Origin: Rhynochetos jubatus
Lineage: Eukaryota; Chordata; Aves; Eurypygiformes; Rhynochetidae
Direction: 5' to 3'
Length of the DNA stretch: 64,000 bases
NCBI GenBank assembly: GCA_027574665.1
Contig: CM050651.1
Span: 2,047,501 to 2,111,500 of the forward strand
Positions 1-13,000 of the stretch are shown one piece after another; the stretch's first letter is position 1; each line of letters opens with the position of its first letter. The translations under genes and the position numbers were made by a program. Under the pieces are notes generated by a model. The model was not told where the DNA came from. It saw only the letters and a list, made by a program, of their open reading frames with translations, and did no database searches.

Positions 1-3000
1 CATGACCTTCCAAAAACAACTTTTGGGAAGATGACAAATAACAAATACAGTATCTTCCAGATATCAAAGATGATTCCTTAAAATCTGAGCCAAGGCCTGC
101 TTTTCAGTAAAAAGCATTGCAGAGATAAGCAGGAAAGCAGAATTTTGAAGAACTTCAATGAGGTTCATGCAGCCTCAAATGCTGCTTTTTTGTTGGTTTT
201 CCCCAGTGTTTTTGACACTGATTATTTTAGAATCAGGATTTCCAAATTATTAAAACATAAAAGAAAATAGCAAATGCTGCTAACTACAGAGAGGTTTGTG
301 AAATAATGAATCAGGATGGACTGCAAGAGCCTGTAACCAAATAAAGCACAAACATTTTAATATCTATGGATGATACAGGCAACCCGCAGGCGATATAGAT
401 GACATACCACGCCACTGGCCTGTTTGAACTGATGCTAAACATCAAGGCTCACTCCATATCTGAGCTGGATCTTCAAAACATTCTGCTCTCAGTGAAGTCC
501 CAGTATGTTTTCTCTCAATTTTTGACTTTCATGCCTATAGGGCTTAGAAAAATGCATTACTGAGTCTAGATAAAACTCAGGAAAAGCACCGTATGAACAC
601 CAATTTTCACTATTTCTCAAAACTTGATGTAATTTTGAAGCTTGAAGGTTGCATTTCTGGGTGATATCTAAACACCTTAAAAATGCCAGTAATAACATTA
701 AAAGATCGTAAAAGGGAGAAAAGTTCAGGTGAAACAGTACTTCTAAGACAGTTCTTGTCTCATGGAAGTTCTTGTACAATTTTGGGAAACTGTTGGCATG
801 AACAGCTGACAAGGTATTTTGCCAGTTTATATCTGATATGTTCTTTCTGTCAGGACAAATTTTATCGTTTCTTATTTTTAAGTATTGACAATACTGAACT
901 GTATATAAGAGGAGTGGGCATAACTCGTAACTGTGCTGAAAAATGAAGTGGAAAATGTAACAGCCAGTAATGTAATATTGAGTTGAAGGCATGTTTTTGC
1001 ATAATATAGTTTCCCACTTTCAGAAAATGTGTTCCAAAGCATACTAGAAGGTATAACTGTGAAACTGAAGCTGACTCTCAGGCAACAGAACTGAGCTAAG
1101 TTAGCAAGTGGTATAGCAACACAGGATACTAAAACAACCTGGTAAATAAGTGATGAATAATAGAATTCTGAGGAAAGTTAAGCATGAATCATCCAACTTG
1201 CTAGCCCACCTCAACAAAAAACAAACTAAACAAGCAAAACCTCAACAACAAAAAAAGCCTTTATTTGCAATCCTGCTTCAGCTAGCTATTATTTACAAAA
1301 AGATTTTAGAGATTTTTTTGTTGTGCTTTGGGTGGGTTTCTTTAATTAAAATCACTGTAAATTGAAGATCAATAAGCCTTGCTTCAATATAAAAGAAGTT
1401 AGATGAAATGATAATTAAATTTAAATAATGTAGTCCTGAGCTAGAGTGGCTTTTAATGGAAAATAAAAGGGAGCTGAAAAGATCAGCACTTAAAAAGGTA
1501 AGGGGAAATAATCTTATGATGAACATAAAGCACATAATTGACCCCGACAGATATTCAGTATTCAAAAAGATATAGATTACCTTAATTTACTAAACACTTT
1601 AAAGGGATATAAATTCTTGCGCTTCACAGTTAAACCCAATTTCTGGGTTTAATGGGAAAAAAGAAAAGAAACTTTCACTGCGTATGCTTGTTATTTCTTC
1701 ATTGACCATAAGGTAATTTCTTGGGATTTTTCTCCAGTACTAAATTCCGACAGGAGCAGATTGCTGGGGCTGATTCTGGCTGGTAATTCAAGTTACACCT
1801 CTGCTGTGCAAGTAACTACAAGGTGAGACAGATACAGTGCAGAGACAGAAAAGATGAGAAAAGGAAACAGAAATATTTCCCCCTTCAAGAAACTGGTTAC
1901 AGCACTGGCATGTCTTTTAGGAAATCCCTGTATCCCTGCTGTCCTCCTAAGATGCTCTAGTTCAGCCCCTGGAAAGAAGACACAAAGTGACCCTTTAGCA
2001 AAGGCCCAAGTGGCCCTTTAGCCAAGAGAGGAGGTGGGAAGTGCACACAGTAGAAAATAGGATCCCACAGGCCCTTTTATATTTTTTTGTGCAGGTTTCA
2101 CATCAAAGGGAGTCTTGCTTTAAAACTATGTCTCTTGTTTCTATAAACCCTTCTTTGTGAGAATGCTAATATTCTTTCCATAGCTAGAAAACTGAGGGGT
2201 TTTTAAGCTTTGACCAATGATCCATTTTTTTTCCAGCTGCATTCCAATAAAGTTAGTCTTCTGAAGTCCCCAAGCGCATAAACAAGATAGATTGTAGTAA
2301 ACTCTCTAACAGCAGACTCTCATTTCACCAGAGTCACAAGCAATATATTTTTATCCATACATCCAGCAGCAAAAGGCTCTGATATGGTAATTTTTACCTC
2401 CTTTTCTCCTTCTTCCTTTGTATTCATCTCAATTTATTTAAAGCCAGAGGTGCACAGGCTGAGTGTATGCATTCATACTGGGGAGCTGGAACACCCACGT
2501 GCTGCACCCACCAGAGACAAACAGGGACTTCGGTTGGATTAAGATCTCTGCAGGCTGGTCTGTTTTATCAGGAACAGCAGCTGAGAACTGCTCGAGAGAG
2601 GACCAGTCAGGCTGCTCTCAACAGAGTGGTCTGCTGGATTGGGTTGCTGTTACCACCTTTTTTTAATTACCTACCTGCCTTATAAAAGGCACCCACAGCT
2701 GTCATGGACCCCTAGTAGTCAGGTGAATAAGCACAGCTTCTAGTTTTTAATGTGATTCCTTTCATAGCTTTCTATTTTCCTGACAACTCAGAATTAATAT
2801 TTTGGTAATACTTTCACGTACTGTCTTCCAGCGGCTCATATCCATTTATTTTTTCAAAAGCTGCCAAGTGAAATTACAATTCTAACACATCTTTGGTTCC
2901 CTGGTACCTAAGTTGTTCTTGAAAACTTTAAGCTCTAACTTGTTACGGAAAAAAAAAATGCAAAGTGTATGTGTGCGATTTTAACCCAAAAAAAATGGTA

Positions 3001-4862
3001 TGGAAGTTGCCGATTTTGACATTCATCCTGCTCAAAGCAGCAAGATTAAAACACAAATGGGCCTAAGGTCTATGTAAGCATTGCAATCAGAAAAGGCAAC
3101 TTTCAGAAAAGTGACTCTTTGTAATTCAGTCACAGCTACAGTGCAGAAAATTTCATCTCAAGTAAGAATGGGAATATTAAAAACGGTATTTTAATTTTCT
3201 AATACATCATGTAACACAGAAGCAGCCCCAGGATGCACTTCTGAGACTGCATAATCTAGGAATTAGCTAAAGAGACAATGGCAGTAAAGATTCTTTAATT
3301 CAAACATCCAAGTGCTCAAACCACACATTAAAAAAAAAAAAAAAGAAAAGCAGCTAAAAGTGCTACAAAGGATGACATGAACAAACTGCTGGCCATGTAA
3401 TTATTCTCCCAGCAGGCCATCAAACAATTCCCAGCATGCCCTCCTGCTTTTCTGGGGATATTTTGACTAAATCTAACAAAATAATAGCTGCAGTACCTCC
3501 TTTTACAGTCACTTGTGATACAAATTGGATGCAGTGTCAAGTCCTTGAAGGAACTGATGGTTCTCATCAGCAGTATTTGACTGTCAGATCCAAACCACCT
3601 GGCAGCCATGCAAACCTTCTGAAAGCAATTGGAAAAAATATCTTTTTTCCTAGACTGAAAATCCTCAGGGAGGAAGCATGCTGAAATATGCACTTTTGAT
3701 ATGTTTCTCTTTAAGGGGAAAGGGATTTTTTTTAATAACCATTTTAGGTTATTTTAGGAAAAAGTATCAATGCTTTTGGAAACTTCTCAAGAGAATCACT
3801 CAGTTCACTCTTTCTTAGCACAGCATCATCTTTCTCGTCATTAGGAATAAGCAAGTTGAGCAAAACTAACTTCTGAAGCTGTTTCAAGGCCCTTGTCCAT
3901 TTATTAGTCATAAACATTCATTGTTTTAAGAATTTGCTTCCAAAAACTGAACTAGAACTCAAAGCTTTATTACCACAGTTCTTTAACATGAAAATAATTC
4001 TTGGCTTTAACACACCTAGGTGAGACTTGAACTGCTAATATAAATGTTTCTTTCATCCTCTCTGTGACAAACCCAGAAAGTAACCTAGAGCCAGAGCTTC
4101 ACCGTTAAATTTTTTGCACCCACTGGCCTCACAGCACAGTTTTGTTAACTATAGACATTGTTATGTCTGAGTAGCATATAACAATGGCAGAAATTTTTGC
4201 AACTTGTAGGTTTTAACTGTATAAAATACTGTAACATCCCATAGAAGAATAACTATGATAAACTTGCAAGGTGAGATGTGATATTTCTATGTCTCTTTGT
4301 ACGCTATCAGACACAAACATAAGGCAGTGTTCCTACTCCTTTAGGTCATAGGAAGTTGAAAAAAATAATCAGTTGCCCTCCTTGATCTACAGATATCTGT
4401 GAGTTTCCACTTATAATCAGCAGTTTAAGTTCACACAGCTCTTAGACAGATTTTCCGGCTTTGAATGAGGAACATCTTTGAAATCCGCTTTTACTGTTGG
4501 TTATGAGCTATGGAGCACCTCACCTTCATTGTCCCAAATACAAGAGTACATGTCTATCTGTTAGTGGAGAGGGGAGTGCACCACCTACAATATCTGAGTA
4601 AGATCATGGTGGTCAAGATGGGACATCGATCTCGTCACAAGGAAGCTGCAAGGCTACACTAGGCATCCATGAGACTTTAAGGTAGAACTAGAAGGAGATC
4701 CCATTTAGGTTTGGAGGGCTACAGCAAGAGGCTTTAGCCCTAATGTATTATGAACCTGTCCACCACTGAAGATCTCTGCTAATGTGGGATAGCCATCAAA
4801 ATGCATTTCTCCTCCCTCTACAGACATGGAGCTGAAGCTGTACGTCTGGCATAAGTCAAATT
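1..4862. other. gene-free sequence downstream of ZNF330
   Basis: No coding exon, RNA gene or recognisable transposon was found here. Open frames on either strand are short, overlap one another and lack family motifs. The stretch is AT-leaning with homopolymer runs, for example an A-rich run just after 3328. It is best described as distal intergenic DNA. Confidence 0.55.
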
Positions 4863-4897
4863 CATAGAATTATAGAATGGTTCGCGTTGGAAGTCAC
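4863..4897 (-). repeat. CR1 LINE 3' tail remnant
   Basis: The stretch carries CATAGAATTATAGAATGG followed by a GTTGGAAG-like core. This is the complement of the CR1 3' terminus, so the element lies on the minus strand with its 3' end to the left. Only about 35 bases are recognisable before the match is lost. Confidence 0.7.
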
Positions 4898-4950
4898 CAA
4901 GGTGAAGGGCTCCAAAGTGTAGGTTCAAGGTAGATGACCCTTCCTAAAGT

Positions 4951-4992
4951 GTGATGATCTTTAAGGTCCCTGCCAACCTAAACCATTCTATG
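4951..4992 (+). repeat. CR1 LINE 3' end fragment, plus orientation
   Basis: The fragment reads GATGATCTTTAAGGTCCC and then CCAACC and ACCATTCTATG, which is the sense-strand CR1 3' end stopping at one ATTCTATG unit. It directly abuts a minus-strand CR1 that starts at 4993. The two 3' ends therefore face each other and form a perfect 16-bp inverted repeat. Confidence 0.75.
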
Positions 4993-5636
4993 ACCTTAAA
5001 GATCATCTAGTTCCAACCCCCCTGCCATGGACAGGGACACCCTCCACTAGACCAGGTTGCTCAAAGCCTCACCCAGCCTGGCCTTGGACACTACCAGAGA
5101 TGGGGCATCCACAGCGTCTCTGGGCAACCTGTGCCAGTGCCTTACCACCCTCTCCGTGAAGAACTTCTTCCTTCCTGATATCTAACCTAAATCTCCCTGC
5201 TTTCAGTTTAAACCTGTAACCCCTTGTCCTATCACTACAGGGTCTTGTAAAGAGTCATCCCCCCACCCCCCCACCCCCCACCCCACTTCGTTGTAGGCCC
5301 CTTCAGGCACTGGAAGGCTCCAATAAGGTCTCCCCAGAGCCTTCTCTTCTCCAGGCTGAACAAGCCAATTCTCTCAACCTGTCTGCATAGGAGAAGTGCT
5401 CCAGCCCTTTGATCATCTTTGTGGTCTCCTCTGGACTTGCTCCAACCAGTTGATATCCTCCATGTGTTGAGGGCTCCACAGCTGGACGCAGCACTGCAGG
5501 TGGGGTCTCATGAGAGCAGATTAGATGGGGAGAATCCCCTACCTTGACCTGCTGGACATGCTACCCTGAATATGGTTGGCTTTCTGGGCTGCCAGCACAC
5601 AAATGGTCCTGTTGAAATCAGTTACCTCTGAGACAA
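4993..5636 (-). repeat. CR1 LINE, 3' part (about 640 bp)
   Basis: This is a well-preserved 5'-truncated CR1 retrotransposon on the minus strand. Hallmarks in plus-strand order are ACCTTAAAGATCATCTAG, CCATGGACAGGGACACC, CCAGGTTGCTCAAAGCC, CTTCTCTTCTCCAGGCTGAA and GGTTGGCTTTCTGGGCTGCC. In the complementary strand, 5303-5494 still reads as a piece of the C-terminal end of CR1 ORF2 (a GLEHFSYADRLREL-like stretch), but the frame is broken and the copy is dead. It contains an internal C-rich expansion at 5259-5286. Confidence 0.92.
5259..5286 (-). repeat. C-rich simple repeat with minus-strand G4 potential
   Basis: Four runs of 4-7 cytosines are separated by single adenines. The complementary strand therefore has four G-runs with one-base T loops, a canonical G-quadruplex motif. 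It sits inside the CR1 copy. Confidence 0.85.
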
Positions 5637-8600
5637 AAAAAAAAAACCAACGTGTTTTCTGCTGTGTGTGTGCTATCTATGTCTTGTCATACTTTTGTGG
5701 GGGATAAAAGTTATTAATCTCTTGGTGTTTCTGATTGCTTCACAAATTTATGTCCTTTAAGGTGAGGAAGGACCATTAGCTTCTCTCTCTCCTGACTGAG
5801 ACTCACATGGGTCACAGCATCTCATTACCAGTGCAGGAAAGCATATGACTTACAAGTTAGGAATAAGGACAAAATAAGTCAGCGAGAATGAAAGCGAGAA
5901 TGAAAGCCCTTGGGTGTTCCTCCTGCTGCATTCCCACAGGGCAGTAGGACCGTGTTTGGCGACTGTTCATTGAGTGCTGACAATGAGCCCACTCCTCTTC
6001 CAGCCCAGGCAAGAAGCCCTGGCTGCCCTGATCTACGTAGTCCTAGGGAGGGAGGAGACTGTGCTTCTAGAACTATTTGCTTGTGAAAAGATTATGAAAT
6101 GGAAAATGTTCTCTGAAAGTGTCCTTAGATCGCTGAATCCTTGTAAGGGAAAACATTTTATTTTTGTTCTTTTTTTTTTCCCTTGACTCTACATGGTTTA
6201 CAAGCCTAGGATAGCTGAAAAATCCAACTTGCCTTTGGAGAAAGCTGCTTTCACTGCTGACAATTCAAAATGTTAGAGTTATTCAAAACATGACATTTGC
6301 ATGTCTTGGTGGATAGATCTGTTTCAATGTGTGAGAAAGTCTGCTCTCATCTGTCATTGTGTTTATGGAAGTGTATCTTCTTGGAACAGCCTTCTCTTTT
6401 TCTAAGGTACTTACCCACAAACTTCATCTCAAGTTACAAAATCAGTGCAGTGTTGACACACTTTACCATGATTTTCACAGTCACTTTTAGGTCAGTATGT
6501 TGGATAATGAATGATTTGCTCCAGATTTCATTGTAAGATCAAGTCAGTAACAGTATCATCCAGACTATTCCTCCTTCACACTACTTTAAGAATTCCAAAT
6601 ATTCTTTCTATACTAACATGCAAGTAGAAATATGATACCTAAGCCTTTGTGAAGCTAAACTCCATGTGAGATAACTGGCAATTTCTTGCATCTTCCAGAA
6701 AGAATCCTTATTTTCTTCAGTCCTGAAGAGATGTGTTTCTCCTTCGTCTGGCCTGCCCCATCACCTTTTCCTGGTCACATTTGCTACGTAAGGATTGCTT
6801 CTGTCTCCACTGTCTGGATTGTTCTGGGTCTAACACAGCCAGCTCTGAGACCAAATTAATTAACTTGAGCATATGACTGCAGTGCTTCCCGGACCTCCTG
6901 CCTCCTGCCTGCCAGGAGCATGGGTCCTGCAGGACTTGCTGCGTGTCATGGTCAGAGCTAGCACAACTGCCCCATGGTCCCAGGCTTTCTGCTGTCCCCA
7001 GCAAAGGACATTTTGCTATTCCTCCTGAATTCAATAGAGCTGGGATTCTGCTGAGTCCCCGGAAAGTTGTGTCTGTAGGTATAGGCACCATGGGTTCAGG
7101 CTGGACAATTTCTTCTGTCAGCATGGCTAGGAGCACAGGTTACAATCAGGGTGAAGGGTGTGAAAGGACAAGTCCTCGCCACCTTCCTCACAGTTGCAGG
7201 GACCCAGCCCCACTCGTCTCTCCCTGCTGCAGCTGAAGGCAGAGTCAATCCCTCCATCTTCCCAGCCTGACAGTCCTTCTCCTCAGGTCTTGAAGTCATT
7301 GACCCACTGTTTTATCTGGAAACTTCTTGTTTAAGATGTGCTCTGAGAAAAAAGAGCATTCCTTTTCTTTGGGGTATATATTTCCCCCTGCACATCTCAT
7401 TATAGCCTGGTCTGTTTAAACATCAAAAGTGCTTGTGTAAATATATACAACGAGGCTAAGTAATTAGAATAATCTAATGCAAATTTCAAAGACTCCAAAC
7501 AGATCTGAGAAATCAACACTGTTATAAGTTTTATTTCCACAGCATGAATGGAAATAATATAACTAGAATACAGGTTGTACTTCAAAGAACAGCAGTGTTG
7601 AAATTCTAATAAGTAAGAGAGTTGCTCAAAGGTGGGGAGGGGAACATGGCAGGTGGGGAGAATACTCTTTCCCCAGTTGTAGATGCATTTCATTTGTTTG
7701 TAAGCACCTTAAAAATGTATTAACGGCTCCACAAGCGATGAGGCCCTCTTTTCCATTAACTTTTGCCATGTGCTATTTTCACACATCCTCACTCCTCCCC
7801 TCGGCCTGACTCCAGGTTCACAGGCAGACCCATCCCGGGCCATCACCCCAACCTATTTCTACGACACACACAGCGATGTGTCAACGGTGGAGAAGGGAGT
7901 TAAGGTGTAGAGCACCACATCTCCCGGCCAGTGGGGACGCAAAGAAGCCTCATTAAAACATCCACTTCGGACTCAAACTTTCCCGAGGCTGCACAGCTTT
8001 GCCTGCCAGCAGTGAGCAGCAAGTTGAGAAAAAGCTTCTGGGCTGCAGAGCTGCCAGAGCCTTCCCTTCCCTGTGAGGGAAGTGTGGTGCAGAGCAGATG
8101 GCGCATCTGGTCCCTGAGCTGGGGCTGAACCTTACACCTCCTTTCCCTCCACATCGTCCACTGAGACCCAGGGCAGCTCTAAGCCCAAAATGCTGATTTT
8201 CTCCATCATCATCACTTCCACCCAAAGTGCCTGAGCATCTCATCAGGGAGCTGATAGAGAGGTAGCACATCAAGGCTAGGAGCGTCTGGTTTTTAATTCT
8301 GAGAACAGGCATTTTCATGAGAAAAAAGGTACATTTTCAGATCAATAATAGGTGAACAGTTCAGAAATGAAAGCCTTTTCCTCAGAAATGCAAATCATCT
8401 GGACTGCTCTAACATCTTCAGGCCTCTAATGATCTTAAAGCACTGGCTTTTTGCTGTCTGCAAAGCCACTGTAGCTTGACCTGTGAAGGACAACTTCATT
8501 TCGAGTGACCTGGGGAAGCAATAAAAATGCAAAGACAGAATGGAAAGAAGTAGTTATTTGAACACTCACGGTACTATTTTTATTTGCATCACAGTGATCA

Positions 8601-10886
8601 TCGACCAGTTCTGTATGATCTTTCCATTCTCTTGAAATTGCAGTGTTCCATACTAGCAAATGCACAGAGTTTAAGGTCAATGTCGAGTCATAAAACAGCT
8701 ACAAGTACAATTTAAGCATTTGCAATTATGGGCAAAACAAGAAAAAGGGTACTTTGTGCTCCATCTGGAATTCCACTCACTCTGTACACAGTGTTAATAA
8801 AATACAGATGCAACTCCGGTCAGTGGTAATCGAAAGTCATTAACATCAGAAGCTGTTCAGTGGCCTGTATGAATTGTATTTTGTTGGTCTTAGCCCAGTG
8901 CCCATTAGACAGACATCTACATTACAGCCAGAGCCTTTGTGTCATTGGCAAGGACCAAGGGCTGTAATGCATTTTCCCACTGCATTTCCCTTTTGGAAGC
9001 AGAGCTAATCACTTTTGGACACCGTGGGGTCTCTCCTCCCCGGCACCACTCGTGCTCATAACATTTGTGATCTCTGAGGGCAGAACATCCATCTGCGGGG
9101 CTGCTGGGTAAATAATAAAATGCAAATATGCATGGGCCAACCGAGGAAGTCGTGACAGGTGTAAGTGCAGCAAGTAAGAACCATCAGATCGTCTGTTTTA
9201 CGCAGCTGTGCCTCTTCACCTCCTGCCCATCCAGGACCGGTCCTGTGCGCTGGCTGCAGTCACGGCATTGCAGCAGACAAAAGACACAGTGTGCCTGCAA
9301 AGCAGCTCTCTGGGTGCATGGCATCCAGCATGCTTTTCTGCCTAATACAACTCTAATAAATTAGAAGAAAAAGGTTTGTAAGCACACCTTTCTTCTCTGC
9401 CGTGCAACTTCTCCCTAACCTGCCTTTGATTTTTCTCTATGGGAGATCGCTAAATTCAGAACTTAATACTGAAGCAGCATCTCCCATACCCCTCTCTCTG
9501 GTTTGTCCTGCTCTCTACAAACAAGCCTTTACTTGCACGTGGCACGAGGGAGACATCAGTTTCCAGTCCACATTTTGTAGGATCACCTTTTCTGAGAAAC
9601 GCAGTCATTCACTGCCAGCCGAGCGTGCCTTAGCGCTCTGCTCAGCCCGGCTTTCAAGCCTCGTTGAATCCATATGCTTCGAATGATCAGTGTGATTTTT
9701 CTCCTGGTTTCTGCATGGGTATGACTTGTGGCTATCTCATCCATGCCGTGATGGCCATATGCTCTTGGGTACCAGCAGGAGCAAGAGAGAGAAGATTATC
9801 ATCTTCAGAGAGCTGTGTCTGTCATTAGCGCAGCTGCCACCGTGACAGTACGGGGCTGGTGAGCTTCAAGTTTTCCTGCTAACACTCGCTGTTCTTCTAT
9901 GACGTGACCTTTGACACTCAGATTTGTCATGTCAACCTCACAGGTTGGATATCATATCCTGAGCCATTAAATCCCCCAGTCCTATCTCAAATAATATGCT
10001 TTGTAGAAAAATTTCTTGTAGGCATTCCATGAAAATACAAGTAAATTTGGTTTTTTAAAGCTGTAAGGATCTGGAAATACGTATTTGTTCGCAGAGATGC
10101 TTTAAAAAGAGTACAGGCTTAGCAGGCGAAAATAAAATAGGTCTGATTTATACAGTAATACAGTAAAAAGGCTGTGCAGGAAAAATGCAAACACTCATTT
10201 TATATATGGTTATGCACGTTAACTCTCTAAGTGATTATACAGTCTTTAACATCTGGATATTCACAGGGTTTTGTAATGCTTCAGAAAAATATAGCTGTAA
10301 ATAGACAAGTATACATTTCATTTCTTTCATTCCAGTAACAGCAAACACATATTTTTGCTTTCAGAAGCTGCTTCTTCTGTCAGTTGTACTTAGATTTTTG
10401 TCTGATTTTATGCTGATAAAATTCCACTGATGTCAGCTATAGCAAACCTTCATGCTTGATAAATGCGTGAGCAAAAAGAGAATCGGGGTCATACTAAAAA
10501 AACAAATGTCAATCAAGGAATAAGTGGGGGTTTTAGCCTGCTCAGAGGAAAGGTAAATGGAAGGGCCTTTGTATAACTCTTCCTCCATGCTCAAAAGGTA
10601 ATATGTGAATGGCTTTAGCTAAATAAAAGCTTTTTTTTTTCCCTGTGTGCTCTCAGAGGAAATAGTATTGAAAAGGCTAAAGCCACTGACATTTTGGTGT
10701 TGTGAAAGAGTGAGAATGTAAGCTAGAAATTAATGGAAATGCTCCCATAAGTATATGAACCATTAAGTTGGTTTGTAACGCTGAGAAATGAAGCATGGAG
10801 GATTTTGTTAAAGTCAGTATCCTCTGGGGATGAAAGCAAGATTAGGATCTATCACTGCAACTGGCCAAGCCCTGTCAGTAAGCATG
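5637..10886. other. gene-free intergenic stretch
   Basis: No exon or RNA gene is supported. Overlapping open frames near 6.7-7.3 kb and 7.9-8.3 kb occupy several frames at once with no recognisable domain, which points to chance. Four perfect octamer motifs (ATGCAAAT or its complement) fall between 7477 and 9127 and are reported as a finding. Confidence 0.5.
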
Positions 10887-10981
10887 TAGAATCATAGAAT
10901 GGAACGGTTTGGGTTGGAAGGGACCTTAAAGATCATCCAGTTCCAACCCCTCGGCCATGGGCCAGGACTCCTTCCACTAGA
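10887..10981 (-). repeat. short CR1 LINE 3' fragment
   Basis: The segment begins TAGAATCATAGAATGG, continues GGTTTGGGTTGGAAGGGACC and reaches CCATGGGCCAGGACTCC and CTTCCACTAG. This is the extreme 3' end of a minus-strand CR1, truncated after about 95 bases. It belongs to the same broad subfamily as the copy at 4993-5636. Confidence 0.93.
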
Positions 10982-12827
10982 TATAAATCCAGATCAGCGC
11001 TGGTTTAGTTAAAGGAACCGCCCGGCATTCATGCCAGTGCAGCTGAGGACTAACCCAGGGCCTGCATCCCCAGTGGGGATGTCTTCATGCCAGTGTGCCC
11101 AATGCTCAGAACTAGCCGGTGGCAGCTGGGCTGGCTTGTGAGCAGAGAACTTCAGCCAGGTGTGCTGATACAGGAGCAATGCCAGGCATCGCGGATTCCT
11201 CCTGCCCCCTCCCAAGCGAGGGATACCTCATCCAGCACTAGGATTTACTGCAGTTTCCTGAGTGACTTTTGTTTCATTCTGACTGCATAGAGTTTCTTAC
11301 CCTTTCAAGAAAATAAGATAACCATTCAGTGGAGAAAGGAGGGTGCATTATTATTCTGCAAGCAGCCTTTATAAAATTCAGTCATTAATGCTCTGCCCAC
11401 AGCACCGAAGGACAGCGTTTCACACTGTCCTGGCAGAACAGATGGATTACCAGTTTTCACGGGTGTATGGCTTGATGTGCTGCTGCCACTTTCCTATAGC
11501 TACTGCCTTCCGTGGCACTGTGGTTGTGTTGCTCAGCAGTTTCTGCTTGCTCTGCCAGGCATTTAGCTATTCAGTTGGTGTTCCAGCATGTTTTTTCTGC
11601 TTTGCCTACAGACCTGAAAGGCAGGAAAAAGACCTCCCAGGCTTGTCCTGAGATGGGTCTGAAGTGGTGTTGTCAGGGGTGCTCAGCTGCAGCAGGTTTT
11701 CTTTTCAAACTCAACTCAAAGGATGAAATAAAGGGAAAAAACTCTCTGAGGGTTTTCTTTACACTGCATACCTGAAACCTGAATAAAAAGAGAAACCAGG
11801 TATTAAAGAAGGGCCAGCTTCAAAAAGTTGTTGGCACTGAGAGAATATGTCTGATCAATGGTGTTTTGTTGCTACAAGGGGAGCTTTAACTGAAGTCGTT
11901 TCCCCTTGGTCTGCTGCCAGGACAGCAGCACAGATCTCCGAGGAGCTCGGGACAGAAGGCAAAGGATCCTGGAGGACTTCCTTTGTGGCAGTGACTACAG
12001 ACCAAGAGAAATGTTTCAGCCATGTACATTTTTCACAGCCAAAAGCTTAGTAAACATTAAAAGCAGGCAGTACACTGTTGAAAAGAGAGGCAACTCAATC
12101 CTCAGATACTCTTTTCATAGTATTCTGTCTTCAGGTTTCATGGAATGGCCAGGGAGATGAAACATATCTGGAGACAAGTACCTCTCCATCTTTCCCTCTG
12201 CACTTGGCAAACTGGAATCTAAAAAGCAGCAGAATTATGAAGTGGCGATTGCCGAGAGTAAGAGCTCTCTCCCCACTGGCAATTCAAGAAGAGGTAAGAC
12301 CTCAGCAGGAGTGAGGAGTTTCACCCAAGCACAGCATGAAGTTTGTTTGTAGATTAGCGTGCTTTGACCTGGGATTTCCTGGATGACCCCAGCGCTGGAG
12401 GTGTAGCAAGTCTGATGCTTCCAGAAACTGGCATGTGCAATGCATTCCTGCAGCGCAAGCATACAGGTCCTGCACAGCAAGACCAATGCTCCCAGGGTGC
12501 AGGAAAGTTCTCCTCCCGCCCTGGGAGCCAGCAGTGCGTGCACAGCAAGCATGGGCCTTGCTTGGGCTTTTTGGGGGAGGTTTTGGCCTCTGCTGTGAAA
12601 AGGTCAGGAAGCCAAGGTGTCAGATTTGCAATGTCAGGCCAGATGTTGAGAAACGATGTTGGCCCTACTGCAGACAACACTGCTTTAGGGCACCCATGAC
12701 TGTGCCACCTCATGCAGACATACCCAAAGGAGTTTCGACCCAGCCAGCTTGGTTGCTGTGCACTGCTGAGGCACCTTGGGCTTGGGAAGCTGGAGGCTCA
12801 GCCACTGGCTTTGGGCTGGTTTTTTAC
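10982..12827. other. gene-free intergenic stretch
   Basis: Several 80-136 codon frames overlap on both strands between 12.2 and 12.9 kb, where GC is slightly raised. None shows a domain or splice-consistent extension, and they contradict one another. Nothing else was recognised. Confidence 0.45.
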
Positions 12828-13000
12828 CATAGAATAGAATCATAGAATCTTTTAGGTTGGAAAAAACCTTTAAGAACATCAAGTCCCAGCACTGCCCAGT
12901 CCACCACTAAACCATGTCCCTAAGCACCACATCTACACATCTCTGAAATACCTCTGGGGATGGTGACTCAACCACCTCCCTGGGCAGCCTGTTCCAGTGC
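12828..13000 (-). repeat. CR1 LINE 3' fragment, second subfamily
   Basis: Following CATAGAATAGAATCATAGAATC, the copy reads CAGTCCACCACTAAACCATG, CCCTAAGCACCACATCTACA and CCCTGGGCAGCCTGTTCCAG. This internal sequence matches the copy at 50285-50793 but not those at 5, 10.9 or 56 kb, so it is a different CR1 subfamily. The orientation is minus and it is 5'-truncated. Confidence 0.9.

Noticed and set aside
12235..12845. Cluster of 105-136 codon frames on both strands
   Set aside because: The frames contradict each other, lack a recognised domain or splice pattern, and GC is only modestly raised.
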